64,000 nucleotides of DNA from Ursus arctos (Eukaryota > Chordata > Mammalia > Carnivora > Ursidae), in NCBI RefSeq assembly GCF_023065955.2, contig NW_026622852.1:11238423-11302422 (forward strand), written 5' to 3'. Position 1 is the stretch's first letter; every line of letters begins with the position of its first letter. The notes below the pieces were generated by a model. It searched no databases and was not told the origin of the DNA. It saw only the letters and a program-made list of their open reading frames with translations. Positions 33,885-45,510 of the stretch are shown here, piece by piece. The translations under genes were made by a program, and so were the position numbers.

Positions 33885-34655
33885 GTGATAGAATATTAGA
33901 TGGGCCCTAGGATCTTTGCCCCCTGGTGGTGCTCCCGAAATTATGATACATTTCATGGCAAAAGGCATTTTACAGATATAATTAAGGTTTCTAATCAGTC
34001 CTAAAAGGGAGATTATTTGAGTAGGACTAATCTAATCATATAAACCCTTTAAAGATAGAAGTGTTTTCTGGCAAGTGGCAGAAGAAGTCATAGAGATTCA
34101 GAATGTGAGAAGGACTCTGTATATCATTGTTTGTTTGTTTTTTTAAAGATTTTATTTATTTATTTGATACAGAGAGAGAGACAGACAGACATCCATGCAT
34201 AAGCAGGGGGAGAAGCAGGCAACCCGCTGAGCAGGAAGCCCGATGTTGGGCTCAATCCCAGGACTCTGGGATGATGACCTGAGCTGAAGGCAGATGCTTA
34301 ACAGACTGAGCCACCCAGGCGCACCTACCACTGTTGCTTTAAACATGGGGGGATCCACAGGAGAAAGGATGTGGTGGCCTGGAGGAGTTGACAGTAATAT
34401 CTCACTAGTAGCAAGAAAATAGGGACCAGGAAAGAAGTAAATTCTGCCAACAATTGGATGAACTTGGAGAAAAATTCCTTTCTAGTCTTCTAGCTGACAC
34501 CTTGATTCTGGCCTTGTGAGACCCTGAGCAGAGAACCCCAGTGAGCCACGCTGGACCGCTGACCTGCATAACTGTGAGCTAATGGGTATTGTTTAAGACA
34601 CTAAATCTGAAGAATTTGTTATGCAGCATAGAATACTGATACACAGCCCATATTA
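33885..34655 (+). mobile_element. LTR-like relic (MaLR type, family uncertain)
   Basis: 'catggcaaaaggcattttacagatataattaaggtttctaatcagt', 'ttctgccaacaattggatgaacttgg', 'ccttgattctggccttgtgagaccctgagcagagaacccc' and 'ttgttatgcagcatagaatactgatacacag' follow the order of a MaLR-type LTR as I recall it. It is split by the SINE at 34132-34325. No internal region is attached. Confidence 0.6.
34132..34325 (-). mobile_element. CAN-SINE inside the LTR-like relic
   Basis: T-run and AGATTTTATTTATTTA at the left, head ggtgcgcctgggtggctcag at the right. Imperfect direct repeats tatcattgtt (34122-34131) and taccactgtt (34326-34335). Confidence 0.93.
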
Positions 34656-34659
34656 TTAA

Positions 34660-35285
34660 CCCTGGTGATTACAAAGGCCTATCTTTCCTTAAGACTCCGT
34701 AGGAAGTATCCCTTACCACATCTTTTCACTGTCCTTTGGGCTTCTTCTGGCTTTCTGGTTTCCAGCTGCACTGGTCCTTTTCCAGTTGTTTATGTACTTC
34801 TTTCCTTCTGATGTATGTGCCGCCCCCTCTGTCTGGAAAGTTCTACCAACCCACTCCCTTCTAGCCAAGTCTTTTTCATCCTTCAGAGTGGTCCGAAAAC
34901 TCCACTTCCCTAGGGGAACACTTCTCTGGTGCTGCAGACTGGGCCAAGTGCTGTCACATGGCCCTCTGTCTTGCTCTCTTAGCTCTAACACCATTTGTAA
35001 ATATATTTGTATGATTTCCTTTAATAAATGTCTCAGCTGGTCTCCCTTCTACTCTCAATCACAGCATCCTGTTCACAACAATCACAACAACTTTCTCAAT
35101 TTTTATTTTTATATTTAGTCATTTGCTTTCTTCTTTATTGTAGATCTTCTCAACTTAGACTCTAAGTTTGTTGAGGACAGGCACCAAGTGCACATGCTCA
35201 CCATTGTATCCTCAGTATGCAGCTCACTACCAGCCGTGGGCCGGCGTTGAATAACCATTTTAATCCCTGAGTGAAGAAACTGAGA
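34660..35285 (+). mobile_element. L2, long 3' segment
   Basis: 'gtctggaaagttctaccaacccactcccttctagccaagtctttttcatccttcagagtgg' and 'ctctaagtttgttgaggacaggcacca...cattgtatcctcagtatgcagc' are L2 words in order, ending near the element's 3' end. Confidence 0.65.
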
Positions 35286-35331
35286 AGCATGCAATTTCCA
35301 CTTGGCTAATCCTAATCCTATCTCTGTCTTT

Positions 35332-35359
35332 ATTCTCTTTCTCTCTCCCTCTCCTTCTC

Positions 35360-35415
<56 letters not shown>

Positions 35416-35416
35416 A
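35332..35416. repeat. (CT)n(CA)n microsatellite
   Basis: Interrupted CT tract to about 35390 followed by an uninterrupted CA tract to 35416. Likely polymorphic. Confidence 0.97.
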
Positions 35417-37059
35417 GCATTATACACACTACATCCTGTGGGCAGCTCTATTATGGGCCCAAGTATGGTTTCATTTGTGCATTCACACTTTGCTTTGCAT
35501 TGTTTTTCTGCCGTTTAAGAATATATATATATATTTAATGGTGGCTGCAAGTGTTTAAAATAATAAGATAACTTACTGGATTACTGCATGAGGTATCTGA
35601 ATCATGCGCACTTTATTTCAACCATTTAACCTTTTACAAAACCAAAACGTTAGCTTTTAAAGCATTTAGAAAAGAGATATAAATTGTGACTGTGGGGGAA
35701 ATCTTAAAGGAGATAGAATAGGAACCAGGAGCACTGAGTTTGAACTTTAGCTGAGCTGGAACTATTATTAACCTCTCAGGGTCTATTTGTCAAATTAGAA
35801 TTTGAGACTGGATGTATACGAGGTTCATTTTAAAATCTAATTTTCCAAAGTTATGTACCCATGACTGCTTAATTGGGCAATATTATTTTGAAGTTATTAT
35901 TTCATGGAAGTAACTTGTATATGATTAAAAAACAATCTATAAGACTAATAACTTTTATAGACATACCTCACTTAATAGTAAGGAATGGATGAGCTCCAAC
36001 GATGTTGGCATTAAGGTGAATTTTTACTAAGTAACCCTGCTTTTCCTTGATCTCTACTAGCCAATTGTAGATATGACTCACTAGAAATAGTATCCCAAGT
36101 AATATTAATGCTAACACTAAAATATTGATAAATACTAAGTATGCAGAAATTAAAGTTAGACAATAAAATTAAAAAATACACCATATTTTTTTACATAAGT
36201 GTTCGTGCTTAGAGAATTTTCAATTCCTTAAGCTCTATCTAGCTGGCCTATTTTTTCCACCAGTCTCAGATTACCTTACCACATACTACTTTAAACCAAA
36301 CTAATTCTCCACATTCTCCCATAGCATGCATTTTTCCTGTGTATTTTGCTCAGCTCTATCTAGTAATCCTGACACAATTGGAGAATGTATTTATTCAGGC
36401 ACCTATTTGGCAGGCATTTACTGAGGTTCCACTAGTTTTGCCAAGCAGGAGAAGACAGGAGCACTGATCAGAAGGAATGACTTACTTAATGTCATCATAT
36501 GGACCTTTCTTACAAAACGTATTCTGAGACTCGTTGCTGTCTCCCACCAAGCTGACAGTTACCAAGAAATATATAAATTTATAAATATTGTTGTATTTCC
36601 AGCATTAGCCCAATTTATGAAGTTTGTAAGAGGGACTGTAGGGATTCTGGGAGAGAAACCCTCAAGTTCCATGGAGTAGCAGGGAGAGTCAGGGAGTGCC
36701 TTCTCGTAGCAACATATGCTTTGTTGTTGAACATGCAGACATTACCCGTGTCCTGTGCTGTCGTAATCCTGATAGAGTGGGTAGGAACAATCAGAGATGG
36801 AAGAGTGAAGAGAAGACAGGTTCAGAGCCTCGATGCAGTGGGAGGATTTGGCTGATTGAAAGGAAGGAGTCTGATGTGGAGAATTAGGGTGGAAATGGGA
36901 AGAAAAAGGACACCCTGCATAAACTTTCTCCATTCCTCTGTCCTTAAATAAGTAGTGCCCCTACATTTGAGTATTTGCATTCTAAATAGTAATTTGAAAG
37001 AATGTTCTGAGGTGCATACGTGTGTGTGAAGTGTAAGTATGAAAGTGAATATATATGTC
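35417..37059. other. Unassigned DNA
   Basis: A short (TA)n lies at 35521-35534. 'cttaatagtaaggaatggatgagctccaacgatgttggcattaaggtg' (about 35971-36019) hints at an old DNA-transposon-like repeat that I cannot name. No exon seen. Confidence 0.4.
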
Positions 37060-37209
37060 AAGAAGTTCTTTCAAGGAATTGCAAATTGTTGACTATAGTC
37101 AGATTGCAGGATGTTTTAATTTTCTATATGACAACTTGCTTGCAGTTGCTTTTAATTCAGTGGTTATTATTTTTTTGTTGTTGCTATGCCTCAATTCATT
37201 TTAGAGGAA
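37060..37209. repeat. 150-bp duplicated segment, copy A
   Basis: It shares with copy B (37911-38060) the order aagaag...tcaaggaattgcaaatt, gacta.....cagac/t, tttctat/ctg/tgacaac, ttattt and ttttagaggaa. Both copies are 150 bp and diverged. I do not recognise the family. Confidence 0.7.
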
Positions 37210-37910
37210 ACATTATATTTATTTATTTGTATTTATTTATATTCGAATATATGAAACCTGCTGTTTATTGCATCCTTTTCCATCCTTACACCAAACTCCT
37301 TTCTTAAATAGTATAGAATTTTTTGGAAAGCATTAAACTTGTACTTAGTCTAGAGTAATTAATTATCTCAAGTTTACATGGAGAAAAACGTAATTTTAAG
37401 TTCAGAATATCTCAAGTCTTTGTAACAAATCAGTAGAGGAACTGAAATTCTAGTGCATGTGATACATAGAAAAGAATGTGAAATCACTTAATTCTGAATT
37501 GGAATAGTCGTTGGGGCTTATATTCTTCAAGGGAGTAAGCCCCTATCAATGTTCACTGGTGGACTGAACTGAAAAATTATGGTGAACATTTGTTCTCTCT
37601 AAAGAGAAAATATTCAGCAGGTATGAATTTGTTGTTTTCACCTATTTTCAGTCCATATTATAACTGTTATTTGATATATACTATTAATTCTAATATCACT
37701 CTACTTTTTCTACAATAAAAGTAATATATGCATACTATTAAAAATTTTGAGAGTATTGAAAAATAAAAGGCAGGCAGCACTGGGGTGAATCCTATGGACT
37801 TGTTACATTTAGTTTCAACCCAGCCAACTGGTCACATCTGAAATTTCATAAAAGCGGCAGCAAAGTCCAAAAGGGGTTGTGATTTGCATCATCCATGAAT
37901 CACTTATTGC
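37210..37910. other. DNA between the duplicated segments
   Basis: AT-rich. '37700-37770' (acaataaaagtaatatatgcatactattaaaaattttgagagtattg) resembles a diverged interspersed repeat. Nothing firm. Confidence 0.35.
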
Positions 37911-38060
37911 AAGAAGCACTCCTTCAAGGAATTGCAAATTGCAGACTACGACCAGACTACATTCTGTTTTCATTTTCTACTTGACAACATGTTGCGGCTG
38001 ATCTTTTTCGGTGTCTGTTATTTCCTCATTGTTCCTTTCCCTCTGTTGATTTTAGAGGAA
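37911..38060. repeat. 150-bp duplicated segment, copy B
   Basis: Partner of 37060-37209 in the same orientation. Similarity stops at the same two edges in both copies, and the sequence on either side does not match. Confidence 0.7.
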
Positions 38061-38764
38061 TGGTCTTTTAGACATTTAAACAAGTATGAAGAAATGTTTG
38101 TAAAGTAAAATGCTATAACATAGTAGGATGCAGGGACAATCTATAAGAAACCCTTATGAATTACCTCCCTTGGTGGCCATGATTTGATTCACAGAGCTGT
38201 TTGGCCTGGCATGCAGGGCTCTGAAATCTGATGGAAGAGAAAAGTCTAGCACTCCTGCAGATTCCAAGTCATTCTCAGAAATGCCCCTCTGGATATTGGA
38301 TGTATGTTGAGTCTCCATGGAAAGCCCATGTGTAAATTTCTCTATATTTGCTGGTACTGTAATTTTGGAGTAAAGCTGATATAAATCAAGCTAAGTTATT
38401 ATTCTTATATATTTTTTCAGATTTTATTTTCCTTTTATGTTGGTTTGGCAATAAAACCGAAACTCAGTAATTAACACACAACATTAATAAACCCCACGGC
38501 TAATTTCCCTTCAAATTCAAAGACATACCAAGAGGAAAATGAACTTTGGATTTTTGTCATATCTTTATCCCCAAAGTAGCTGAACTACAAATTTTTAAGT
38601 TGTCTTTTGGAAATAATTGACTCTAAGCTAGAGATTTTCTTGGCTAAATTCTGTCCCAAAGCCTTTTTTTTTTTTTCTTTTTTTAAACTAGTGAGTTTTT
38701 AACTACCGAAAACAGAGTAATAACGAAAGTGCTGACAACGGGGTAATTTACAAGAGTGGCGTTT
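38061..38764. other. Unassigned DNA with a T-run
   Basis: Poly-T with one C lies at about 38664-38685. Otherwise nothing recognised. Confidence 0.4.
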
Positions 38765-38905
38765 GGGGGCTTTTCAGACTACAACATGGCTGGGAATGAG
38801 GAATCCTGGGTTCTTTCATCAGTCTTGCTACAGACTCCCCTTCTGTAAACTTGGGCAATTCACTTGACCTTTGTGGCTTGAGCCTCCATGGCTGCCCCCT
38901 GAAAG
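38765..38905 (-). mobile_element. MIR relic
   Basis: 'ggaatcctgggttctttcatcagtcttgctacagac' and 'cttgggcaattcacttgacctttgtggcttgagcctcc' are antisense MIR words. The start of a 175-codon minus-strand frame (38748-39275) overlaps it. Confidence 0.65.
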
Positions 38906-40312
38906 AAAGATGCGGCTTTAAGGTGCTGGAAAGGCGCTGAGTATCATAGCCTTTCCGTGACTCTCTGGTTTTATTTTTCACGAAGATTATTAACATTTGG
39001 CAACGAGTCATTACTTGACAATTTATTATCCTGTTCAAATCCAGGTAGGTTAAAAGTTTAAACTTTTTATACCAAAAGTCAAGTCTCTTGTGCTTTATAG
39101 AAACCCCAGATACCACATGGTTAAAAAAAAAAACGATCATGAATTTCATTCGAAAAGCCTCTTTTCTGGCACATAGGCTCTGCATTATAATGAAATATTC
39201 CATTGAAACGTCTGCTCTGGCACCATGAACGGAGAAAAGTCTTGTGTTTGTATACTCTGTGAAGTTGAACAACAATTTCCAACATATGTTAGGAGAGGCT
39301 GCCCTCTTTGGAGATGGGAAAATGGATAGCTCCAGAGGGAAAAGAAAACCGAGCGCTGAAAAGTTTTTGTTAATCTTTTACTGGTGAAACAGAGCTGGGA
39401 ACAGAGCAGCCTGTTGGCTGCAGGGAAGGCTGGAGCCAAAAGACCCAGCCCACAGGAAATGAAGGCTGTCCTCCTCAGTGAGGCTACTTAAGCGGAGAGA
39501 AAACATTTACAGTACTTGTAATTACGATGGTTTTCGGCACCTAAATTGTCATAAATCACATTTATAAAAGCCATCTTCGCACCAGTCAAATTTTGAAAGC
39601 TGCAAAATATATTCAGCTGGTGGGTAGTTTGAAATGGTGGTACATATGTTTGGAATAAATACATGTTATAATTATGGTTTTTAATACTGGGAGGTTTCTT
39701 ATGAGGATTTATACTCACATACTGATGATAATGGAGTACATTGTGAACATAATAAAGTAGTGATGGGTGGTATTTGTTCCGGCATTTCTACAAAATACTG
39801 CTTGTAACTCTAAGGGGTATGTTCCTATGTAAATCCCCATACATCAAGATAAAAATATACTTCTCAGTGTATTTCCTGGAGCAAACTACCCAGAGAGAAA
39901 ATACCTGCATTTTCACAACCAATTCATGGATCTTAAAACATAATTATGTCTTATTGCATTGTTGATCCCAGAGCAGTATTTGAATTAAAAAGGAGTGCCA
40001 ATAGAATTGGTAGAAAGTAAAAGAGCTCTATTTTATAGCCAAGAGCACGGTGGAGTGAAGTCTAGTTTTAATAAAGACTAGTAGCATAATAAGCAGATGA
40101 GTCTAACTGGTAATTAGAGTTTTTATTACATATGTATTACCTAACACCAAAGCTAGTCCTACCAAACAGAAAACAGAGGGGAGAGTTGGTCATGGATTAT
40201 ATTGCTTGGCAGGGTCAAGAGAAATCTGAATGAATGATTTACACAGTTCTGACACATTGGACAACTGTTTTCTGGGCTCTGAGGACCTGGTCGGAGATAT
40301 CTGTCTATAATA
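38906..40312. other. 1.4-kb repeat-poor block
   Basis: No repeat recognised. The 175-codon minus-strand frame ending at 38748 has no domain, and its C-terminal part is MIR-derived, so I do not call a gene. Confidence 0.45.
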
Positions 40313-40560
40313 ATCTTTCATTCAATTATTCAGTCATTCACCAAATATTGGCTAAGCACCTCTTACATGCTAGGCACTAAGCCTAGCTCCTGGCACCAGA
40401 AATGTGAATAAGTTGGCATCTAGCCCTTGAGGAATTCCTGCTTTTGAGAGAAATAAAACCATAAACAAATAATTGCAACATAGCATATTTTGTGTACTAA
40501 TAGAGGTGTGAATATAATTTCTGTCTTGACATGCATTTCCACTGTAAACACTGTAGTGGA
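40313..40560 (-). mobile_element. L2 3' end
   Basis: 'ttcattcaattattcagtcattcaccaaatattggctaagcacctcttacatgctaggcac' is the antisense L2 3' end. Confidence 0.75.
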
Positions 40561-41304
40561 TAACACATACCAAGGGCTTGTGGCTGTTGGGGACTGGTCA
40601 GAGACAATAGCAGCCTTAGGTAAGGAACTTGTTTAAAATTCAACTCCTTGTCACCGGATTCAGAGTGATGTCCTTAGGTCTTGCTTCATTTCCATAAGCA
40701 TTTAAAAAATGTGGCTCGCTTCTTACTGCTAAGACGTGTATTCTACAGGATCCGTTTCCTACTTTGAAAGTTTCTGTCTTGGACAAGTAAATGGGAACAG
40801 ACTGCTGAGTCAACAGCCTGCTCAGGGAAGCCAGGGTCTCATCATGGTGAAATAGGCAGTAATAGGGCATAATATCGGGATCTTGCTCTCTGAGTAAATA
40901 TGTTTCTACCTCCATATTCCTACCACGTCAGAAAATGCTATTTTAAAGGTTTCATTCCATTTTTTCATTTCTGCTTAGCTGTAAATCAGTTTACCGCTCG
41001 GTGTACTTGAACTTCAGATCCTTTCTTTAGAGCAGATTTGGGCTGGCAATACAGTGACAAGGGTGTCAGAAGGAAGAAGGGGATGATGCACAAAGGGGAG
41101 CCTGTGAAGGGACACCAGACTGCAGGTTCTGGAGACAAGCCCCACCTTTCTGGTTGGCTTGAAGGAGGCTTGTGGGTGGGCATGTGCTCTTTTTAGGTTG
41201 CCGGGCTCAAGGCATGCTGTGATGTTGATGGCAATAGCCTCTGTTTAGGGGAGTGGAATTCTTCTTCCTTGTTTCATGAGCAGAGTTACAAAGGTGTGTT
41301 TTGG
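40561..41304. other. Unassigned DNA
   Basis: Nothing recognised. Short frames on the minus strand show no domains. Confidence 0.4.
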
Positions 41305-41480
41305 AGTAGCACATCTCTTGAACAGCCATTAAAAAATATCTGAGAATGAGTTTTGCCAGGCAGTGTGCTAGGACCTGGAAATAAAATGGTGAGCAAAACA
41401 GGGTGTGCTTTCCTGAAGTTTGTAGCCTAGTGGAGAAGTCAGTGGCTGAGTGCCCTGAGGAAAGGGAACGTAACCGCATG
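41305..41480 (-). mobile_element. L2 relic
   Basis: 'aatatctgagaatgagttttgccaggcagtgtgctaggacctggaaataaaatggtgagcaaaac' matches the antisense L2 3' region. Confidence 0.65.
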
Positions 41481-41674
41481 ACGTAACAGCCAGGCAAATG
41501 CGTCATGCAGAACCCTTGTGATGGGGACCATATCTGACTGATGGCCCCGTGCCGCCCTTCTGGATCCATCCCACATTAGCACCAAAACTACACTTCCCAA
41601 GGGCTGCTGCTCTCAGTGAATGAGTACAGTGAGGTATTAATGCAAACCCATTCCTGCAACATAACTTACTCTTT

Positions 41675-42154
41675 CAACTCATAGTAGCACAGAGTAGAAT
41701 GGTGGTGGCCCGGGGCGAGGGGTGGGAGAAATGGGAAAATGTTGGTCAAAGGGTGTAAACTTCCAATTATAAGATGAATAAGTTCTAGGAATGTAATGTG
41801 CAGCATAGTGACTACAGTTAACAATACTGTATTGTAAACTAAAAAAAAGAAGGGGGGGCACCTGGGTGGCTCAGTCGGTTAAGCGTCTGCCTTCAGCTCA
41901 GGTCATGATCCCAGGGTCCTGGGATCGAGCCCCGCATTGGGCTCCTGCTCAGCGGGGAGCCTGCTTCTCCCTCTCCCTCTGTTGCTCCTTCTGCTTCTGC
42001 TCTCTCGCTCGTGCTCTCTCTCTCAATAAATAAATAAAATCTTAAAAATATATATATTGTATTGTGTACTTGAAAGTTGCTATGAGAACAGAGCTGTTAA
42101 CATTCTCACCATAACAACGACAATAACAAAATGGTAATTATGTGGGTGAAGGAT
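41675..42154 (+). mobile_element. L1MA-like 3' UTR (host element), left piece
   Basis: 'caactcatagtagcacagagtagaatggtggtggccc' and 'atgtgcagcatagtgactacagttaacaatactg' are L1MA 3' UTR words. It is interrupted by a SINE (41841-42054) and then by a young L1 (42160-43642), and resumes at 43648. Confidence 0.85.
41841..42054 (+). mobile_element. CAN-SINE inside L1
   Basis: The head ggggcacctgggtggctcagtcggt is preceded by an A/G-rich 12-base stretch not normally part of the element. The tail is 'caataaataaataaaatctt'. Direct repeats tactgtattgtaaact (41825-41840) and tattgtattgtgtact (42055-42070), 3 mismatches. Confidence 0.93.
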
Positions 42155-42159
42155 GTCTT

Positions 42160-43642
42160 TTTTTTTTTTTTCATTAGCTGGTGGCTTTTATTTATTTATT
42201 TATTTTTTATAATGATTTTTTATTATATTATGTTAGTCACCATACAGTACATCCCTGGTTTTCGATGCAAGGCTCGATGATTCATTAGTTGTGTATAACA
42301 CCCAGTGCACCATGCAATACGTGCCCTCCTTACTACCCATCACCGGCCTATCCCATTCCCCCACCCCCCTCCCCTCTGTAGCCCTCAGTTTGTTTCTCAT
42401 AGTCCATAGTCTCTCATGTTTCATTCCCCCTTCTGATTACCCCCCCTTTCTTTATCCCTTTCTTCCCCTACTGATCATTCTAGTTCTTATGTTCCATAGA
42501 TGAGAGAAATCATATGATAGTTGTCTTTCTCTGCTTGACTTATTTCACTTAGCATTATCTCCTCCAGTGCCGTCCATGTTGCAGCAAATGTTGAGAACTC
42601 GTTCTTTCTGATAGCTGAGTAATATTCCATTGTATATATGGACCACAACTTCTTAATCCAGTCATCTGTTGAAGGGCATCTCGGCTCCTTCCACGATTTA
42701 GCTATTGTGGACATCGCTGCTATGAACATTGGGGTGCATATGGCCCTTCTCTTCACTACATCTGTATCTTTGGGGTAAACACCCAGTAGTGCAATGGCTG
42801 GATCATAGGGTAGCTCAATTTTTAACTTTTTAAGGGACCACCACACTGTTTTCCAGAGTGGCTGTACCAACTTGCATTCCCACCAACAATGTAGGAGGGA
42901 TCCCCTTTCTCCACATCCTCTCCAACAATTGTTGTTTCTTGCCTATTTTTGCCATTCTAACTGGCATAAGGTGGTATCTCAGTGTGGTTTTGATTTGAAT
43001 TTCCTTGATGGCTAATGATTTTGAACATTTTTTCATGTGTCTGTTAGCCATTTGTATGTCTTCATTGGAAAAGTGTCTGTTCATATCTTCTGCCCGTTTT
43101 TTGATTTGTTTATTTGTTTCTCGTGTATTGAGTTTGAGAAGTTCTTTGTAGATCTTGGATACCAGTCCTTTATCTGTAGTGTCATTTGCAAATATCTTCT
43201 CCCATTCCGTGGGCTGCCTCTTAGTTTTTCTGACTGTTTCCTTCGCTGTGCAGAAACTTTTAATCTTGATGAAGTCCCATAAATTCATTTTATCTTTTGT
43301 TTCTCTTGCCTTTGGGGATGTATCATGAAAAAGGTTGCTTTGGCTGATGTCGTAGAGGTTGCTGCCTCTGTTCTCCTCTAGAATTTTGATGGATTCCTGT
43401 CTCACATCGAGGTCTTTCATCCATTTGGAGTTTATTTTTGTGTATGGTGTGAGATAGTGGTCAAGTTTCATTCTTTTGCATGTAGCTGTCCAATTTTCCC
43501 AGCACCATTTATTGAAGAGACTGTCTTTTTCCCACAGGATGTTTTTTCCTGCTTTATCAAATATTAGTTGCCCAAAGAGCCGAGGGTCCATTTCTGGGTT
43601 CTCTATTCTGTTCCATTGGTCTATGTGTCTGTTTTTGTGCCA
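42160..43642 (-). mobile_element. Young carnivore L1, 5' truncated
   Basis: Poly-A (T-run 42158-42171) at the left, then a C-rich antisense 3' UTR with 'ttcattagttgtgtataacacccagtgcaccatgcaa', typical of recent carnivore L1s, and the ORF2 C-terminal third. It ends abruptly at about 43642. Only gtctt is repeated at both edges (42155-42159 and 43643-43647), a short target duplication. Confidence 0.93.
42487..43591 (-). pseudogene. L1 ORF2 C-terminal part, one frameshift
   Basis: Two long overlapping minus-strand frames, 43591-42830 (253 codons) and 42870-42487 (127 codons), read as consecutive ORF2 C-terminal text. They include [20 protein letters not shown] near the start and the usual end MISLIYGT followed by a stop. 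A single frame change in the shared segment 42830-42870 is the main visible defect apart from 5' truncation. The endonuclease and catalytic RT domains are absent, so the copy cannot retrotranspose by itself. Confidence 0.92.
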
Positions 43643-43647
43643 GTCTT

Positions 43648-43755
43648 AACTAGCCTATTGTGGTAAATACTTCACAAATACATGTGTATCAACTCATCAC
43701 CTTATATATCTTACGCTTACGCAAGTATTATATATCAATTATATAAAGCTGGGGA
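43648..43755 (+). mobile_element. L1MA-like 3' UTR (host element), right piece
   Basis: 'ctagcctattgtggtaaatacttcacaaatacatgtgtatcaactcatcacc' and 'tatcaattatataaagctggg' complete the 3' UTR begun at 41675. Confidence 0.8.
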
Positions 43756-43769
43756 ATGAAAAGCTAGAC

Positions 43770-45510
43770 GAGCCTCAGTAGCTTGACTTCAGCTTTCTTA
43801 CAATGTTGCCGAGGTCTGAGGCTCTCCCTGCCCAGCCCTTCACGGGAGTCAGGCTGGACATCATGGTCTGAGGCTCTCCTGACTTCTCTAGCTCCCTCCC
43901 CTTATCCTTCACAGGCATCTCTTGCACAGCTAATCCTTTTTGTCTGCTTTTCAGAGGACCTGACTTTTCAGTGGTGTCCTGAGTCATCTGAGAAAACAGG
44001 CAGCACGATGGGGACTGGAGATGGCTAAGTCAGCACCCGACAGGCAAAAAATGCCATCCTGAGTAGCATGTGGGACACAGAGAATCCTTAATGCAGTGGT
44101 GGCCCACTTGCTAAACATGACACTAGTGGTGAGCTGAGAAAGCATCCTGGGGGAAGGGAGCACCGACAAAGGTGCCTTACTTCAGGCACTACACAGAAAG
44201 TGGGAGGAGGGAGGGCGATGCACACAAGGGTCATGGAGCATATTGGATGCTGCTAAATTGTTGTGATGCCCCGCAGAGGGATGATGAGAGAATGAGAGCT
44301 ATTAACGAGGTGAAAGGGTAAGTGCAAGAGCCAGGAGTCCTCTTCAGTAGCTTATTGAGAGGCCCGTATCTCCTTCCGTAGAAGAGTTTACATAGCTGAG
44401 TGGTGGATGCGGGATGTGATAGAGTCCCAGAGCCCCTGGAGGTGTTTGATGTTTGGGTGCTCAGCCAAGATAGGTCTGTTACGCTAAAGTCAATGCTCTC
44501 AATGACCAGGAAAACCTGGGCCCCCAAACTTTGGGTGGGGACCTCTGGATGAATGCCCTTAAGGATGTTGGCTCTGCCGACCTCCTTGTACCCCCGGAGA
44601 TTGCATAGATGCCCCACTCTTCCCTAGGAAAAGCTAGCACTTCTGTGTTGGAAGACACAACAAACCCTCATTCCTGAAAGACAACAGGTGTTCCCCTCAG
44701 GAGTTGCTTCCACCTTGCCTTGTCAGACCAGAGACTGGTGTTAAGTTCCAGCGTAACTGGCTAGGGATATGCTGGGCCTGATAAGGAAGGAAGGAAATTA
44801 CCCCCTGAAGAAGTGGTAAGAGCTGGCTAGCTAATATCTACCAGCAGTGGCTAGGGAAGTACCCCTGGGATTGGATTTTGAAGGTGTCTGATTAAGAATA
44901 TATGACTGAAGAAGCAAGGATTCTTTGACTTTAGGACACAGGATTTAACATGCTGGCAAGGATCCCAGAGGATAGGACAAATTCACTGCTAACAAGGCTC
45001 TTAGAAGTGTAGAAAAAGTGCTGGTAAGTGCCAAGAGAATGGAAATGCCTGAGTTGTCCCAGCACATGGTATAGGAAGGAATAAAGAGTCTGGAAGAGGT
45101 AGTCCTGCTGGAATGGGTATATTAGACAGGTCAAAAGACTGTCTACAGAGGGAGTTCAACAAGAGGGCCCAGAGGACACATTACTACCAAGACCATTTGA
45201 AATGAGCTGGTGAGAGGTGTACTGGCATCACTACACATTCAGTGGTGACAAACCCTAGTGTGAGAGTTGTAATACCGGCCCCTGGGATTTTGGAATGTGG
45301 CCTCGTCCTCCACAGCAGAGAATGATATGCCTTGTGATCAACAGCCCCTGGCATGTTACCCAGCCCTGGAAGAAACGAAACACTTGACTATAGGACACCA
45401 CTGAGTATGAGCTGCCCAGTACTGGCTGTCATCTGCCAGAACTACCAAGTCATGAAGTCCAGTTGCCCCACAGCAGCAGGAGGCTATCCCAAAGGAGAGA
45501 GCTGCAATCA
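43770..45510 (+). mobile_element. Decayed ERVL-like provirus fragment
   Basis: 43900-43980 resembles the 3' end of an ERVL-class LTR. The best internal evidence is 45300-45500, where plus-strand translation in two frames resembles the reverse transcriptase-RNase H connecting part of an ERVL pol. It is broken by in-frame stops and at least one frame change. Nothing from 44000 to 45300 is readable as an intact gene. I see no 3' LTR. This is an old, non-functional relic, and the family is inferred from memory. Confidence 0.5.

Noticed and set aside
5581..35416. CRISPR-like or other short spaced repeats
   Set aside because: All short repeats are ordinary CA, CT or TA microsatellites with no spacers, and this is mammalian DNA.
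38748..39275. 175-codon minus-strand open frame
   Set aside because: Its C-terminal part is translated from a MIR relic and the rest has no recognisable motif.
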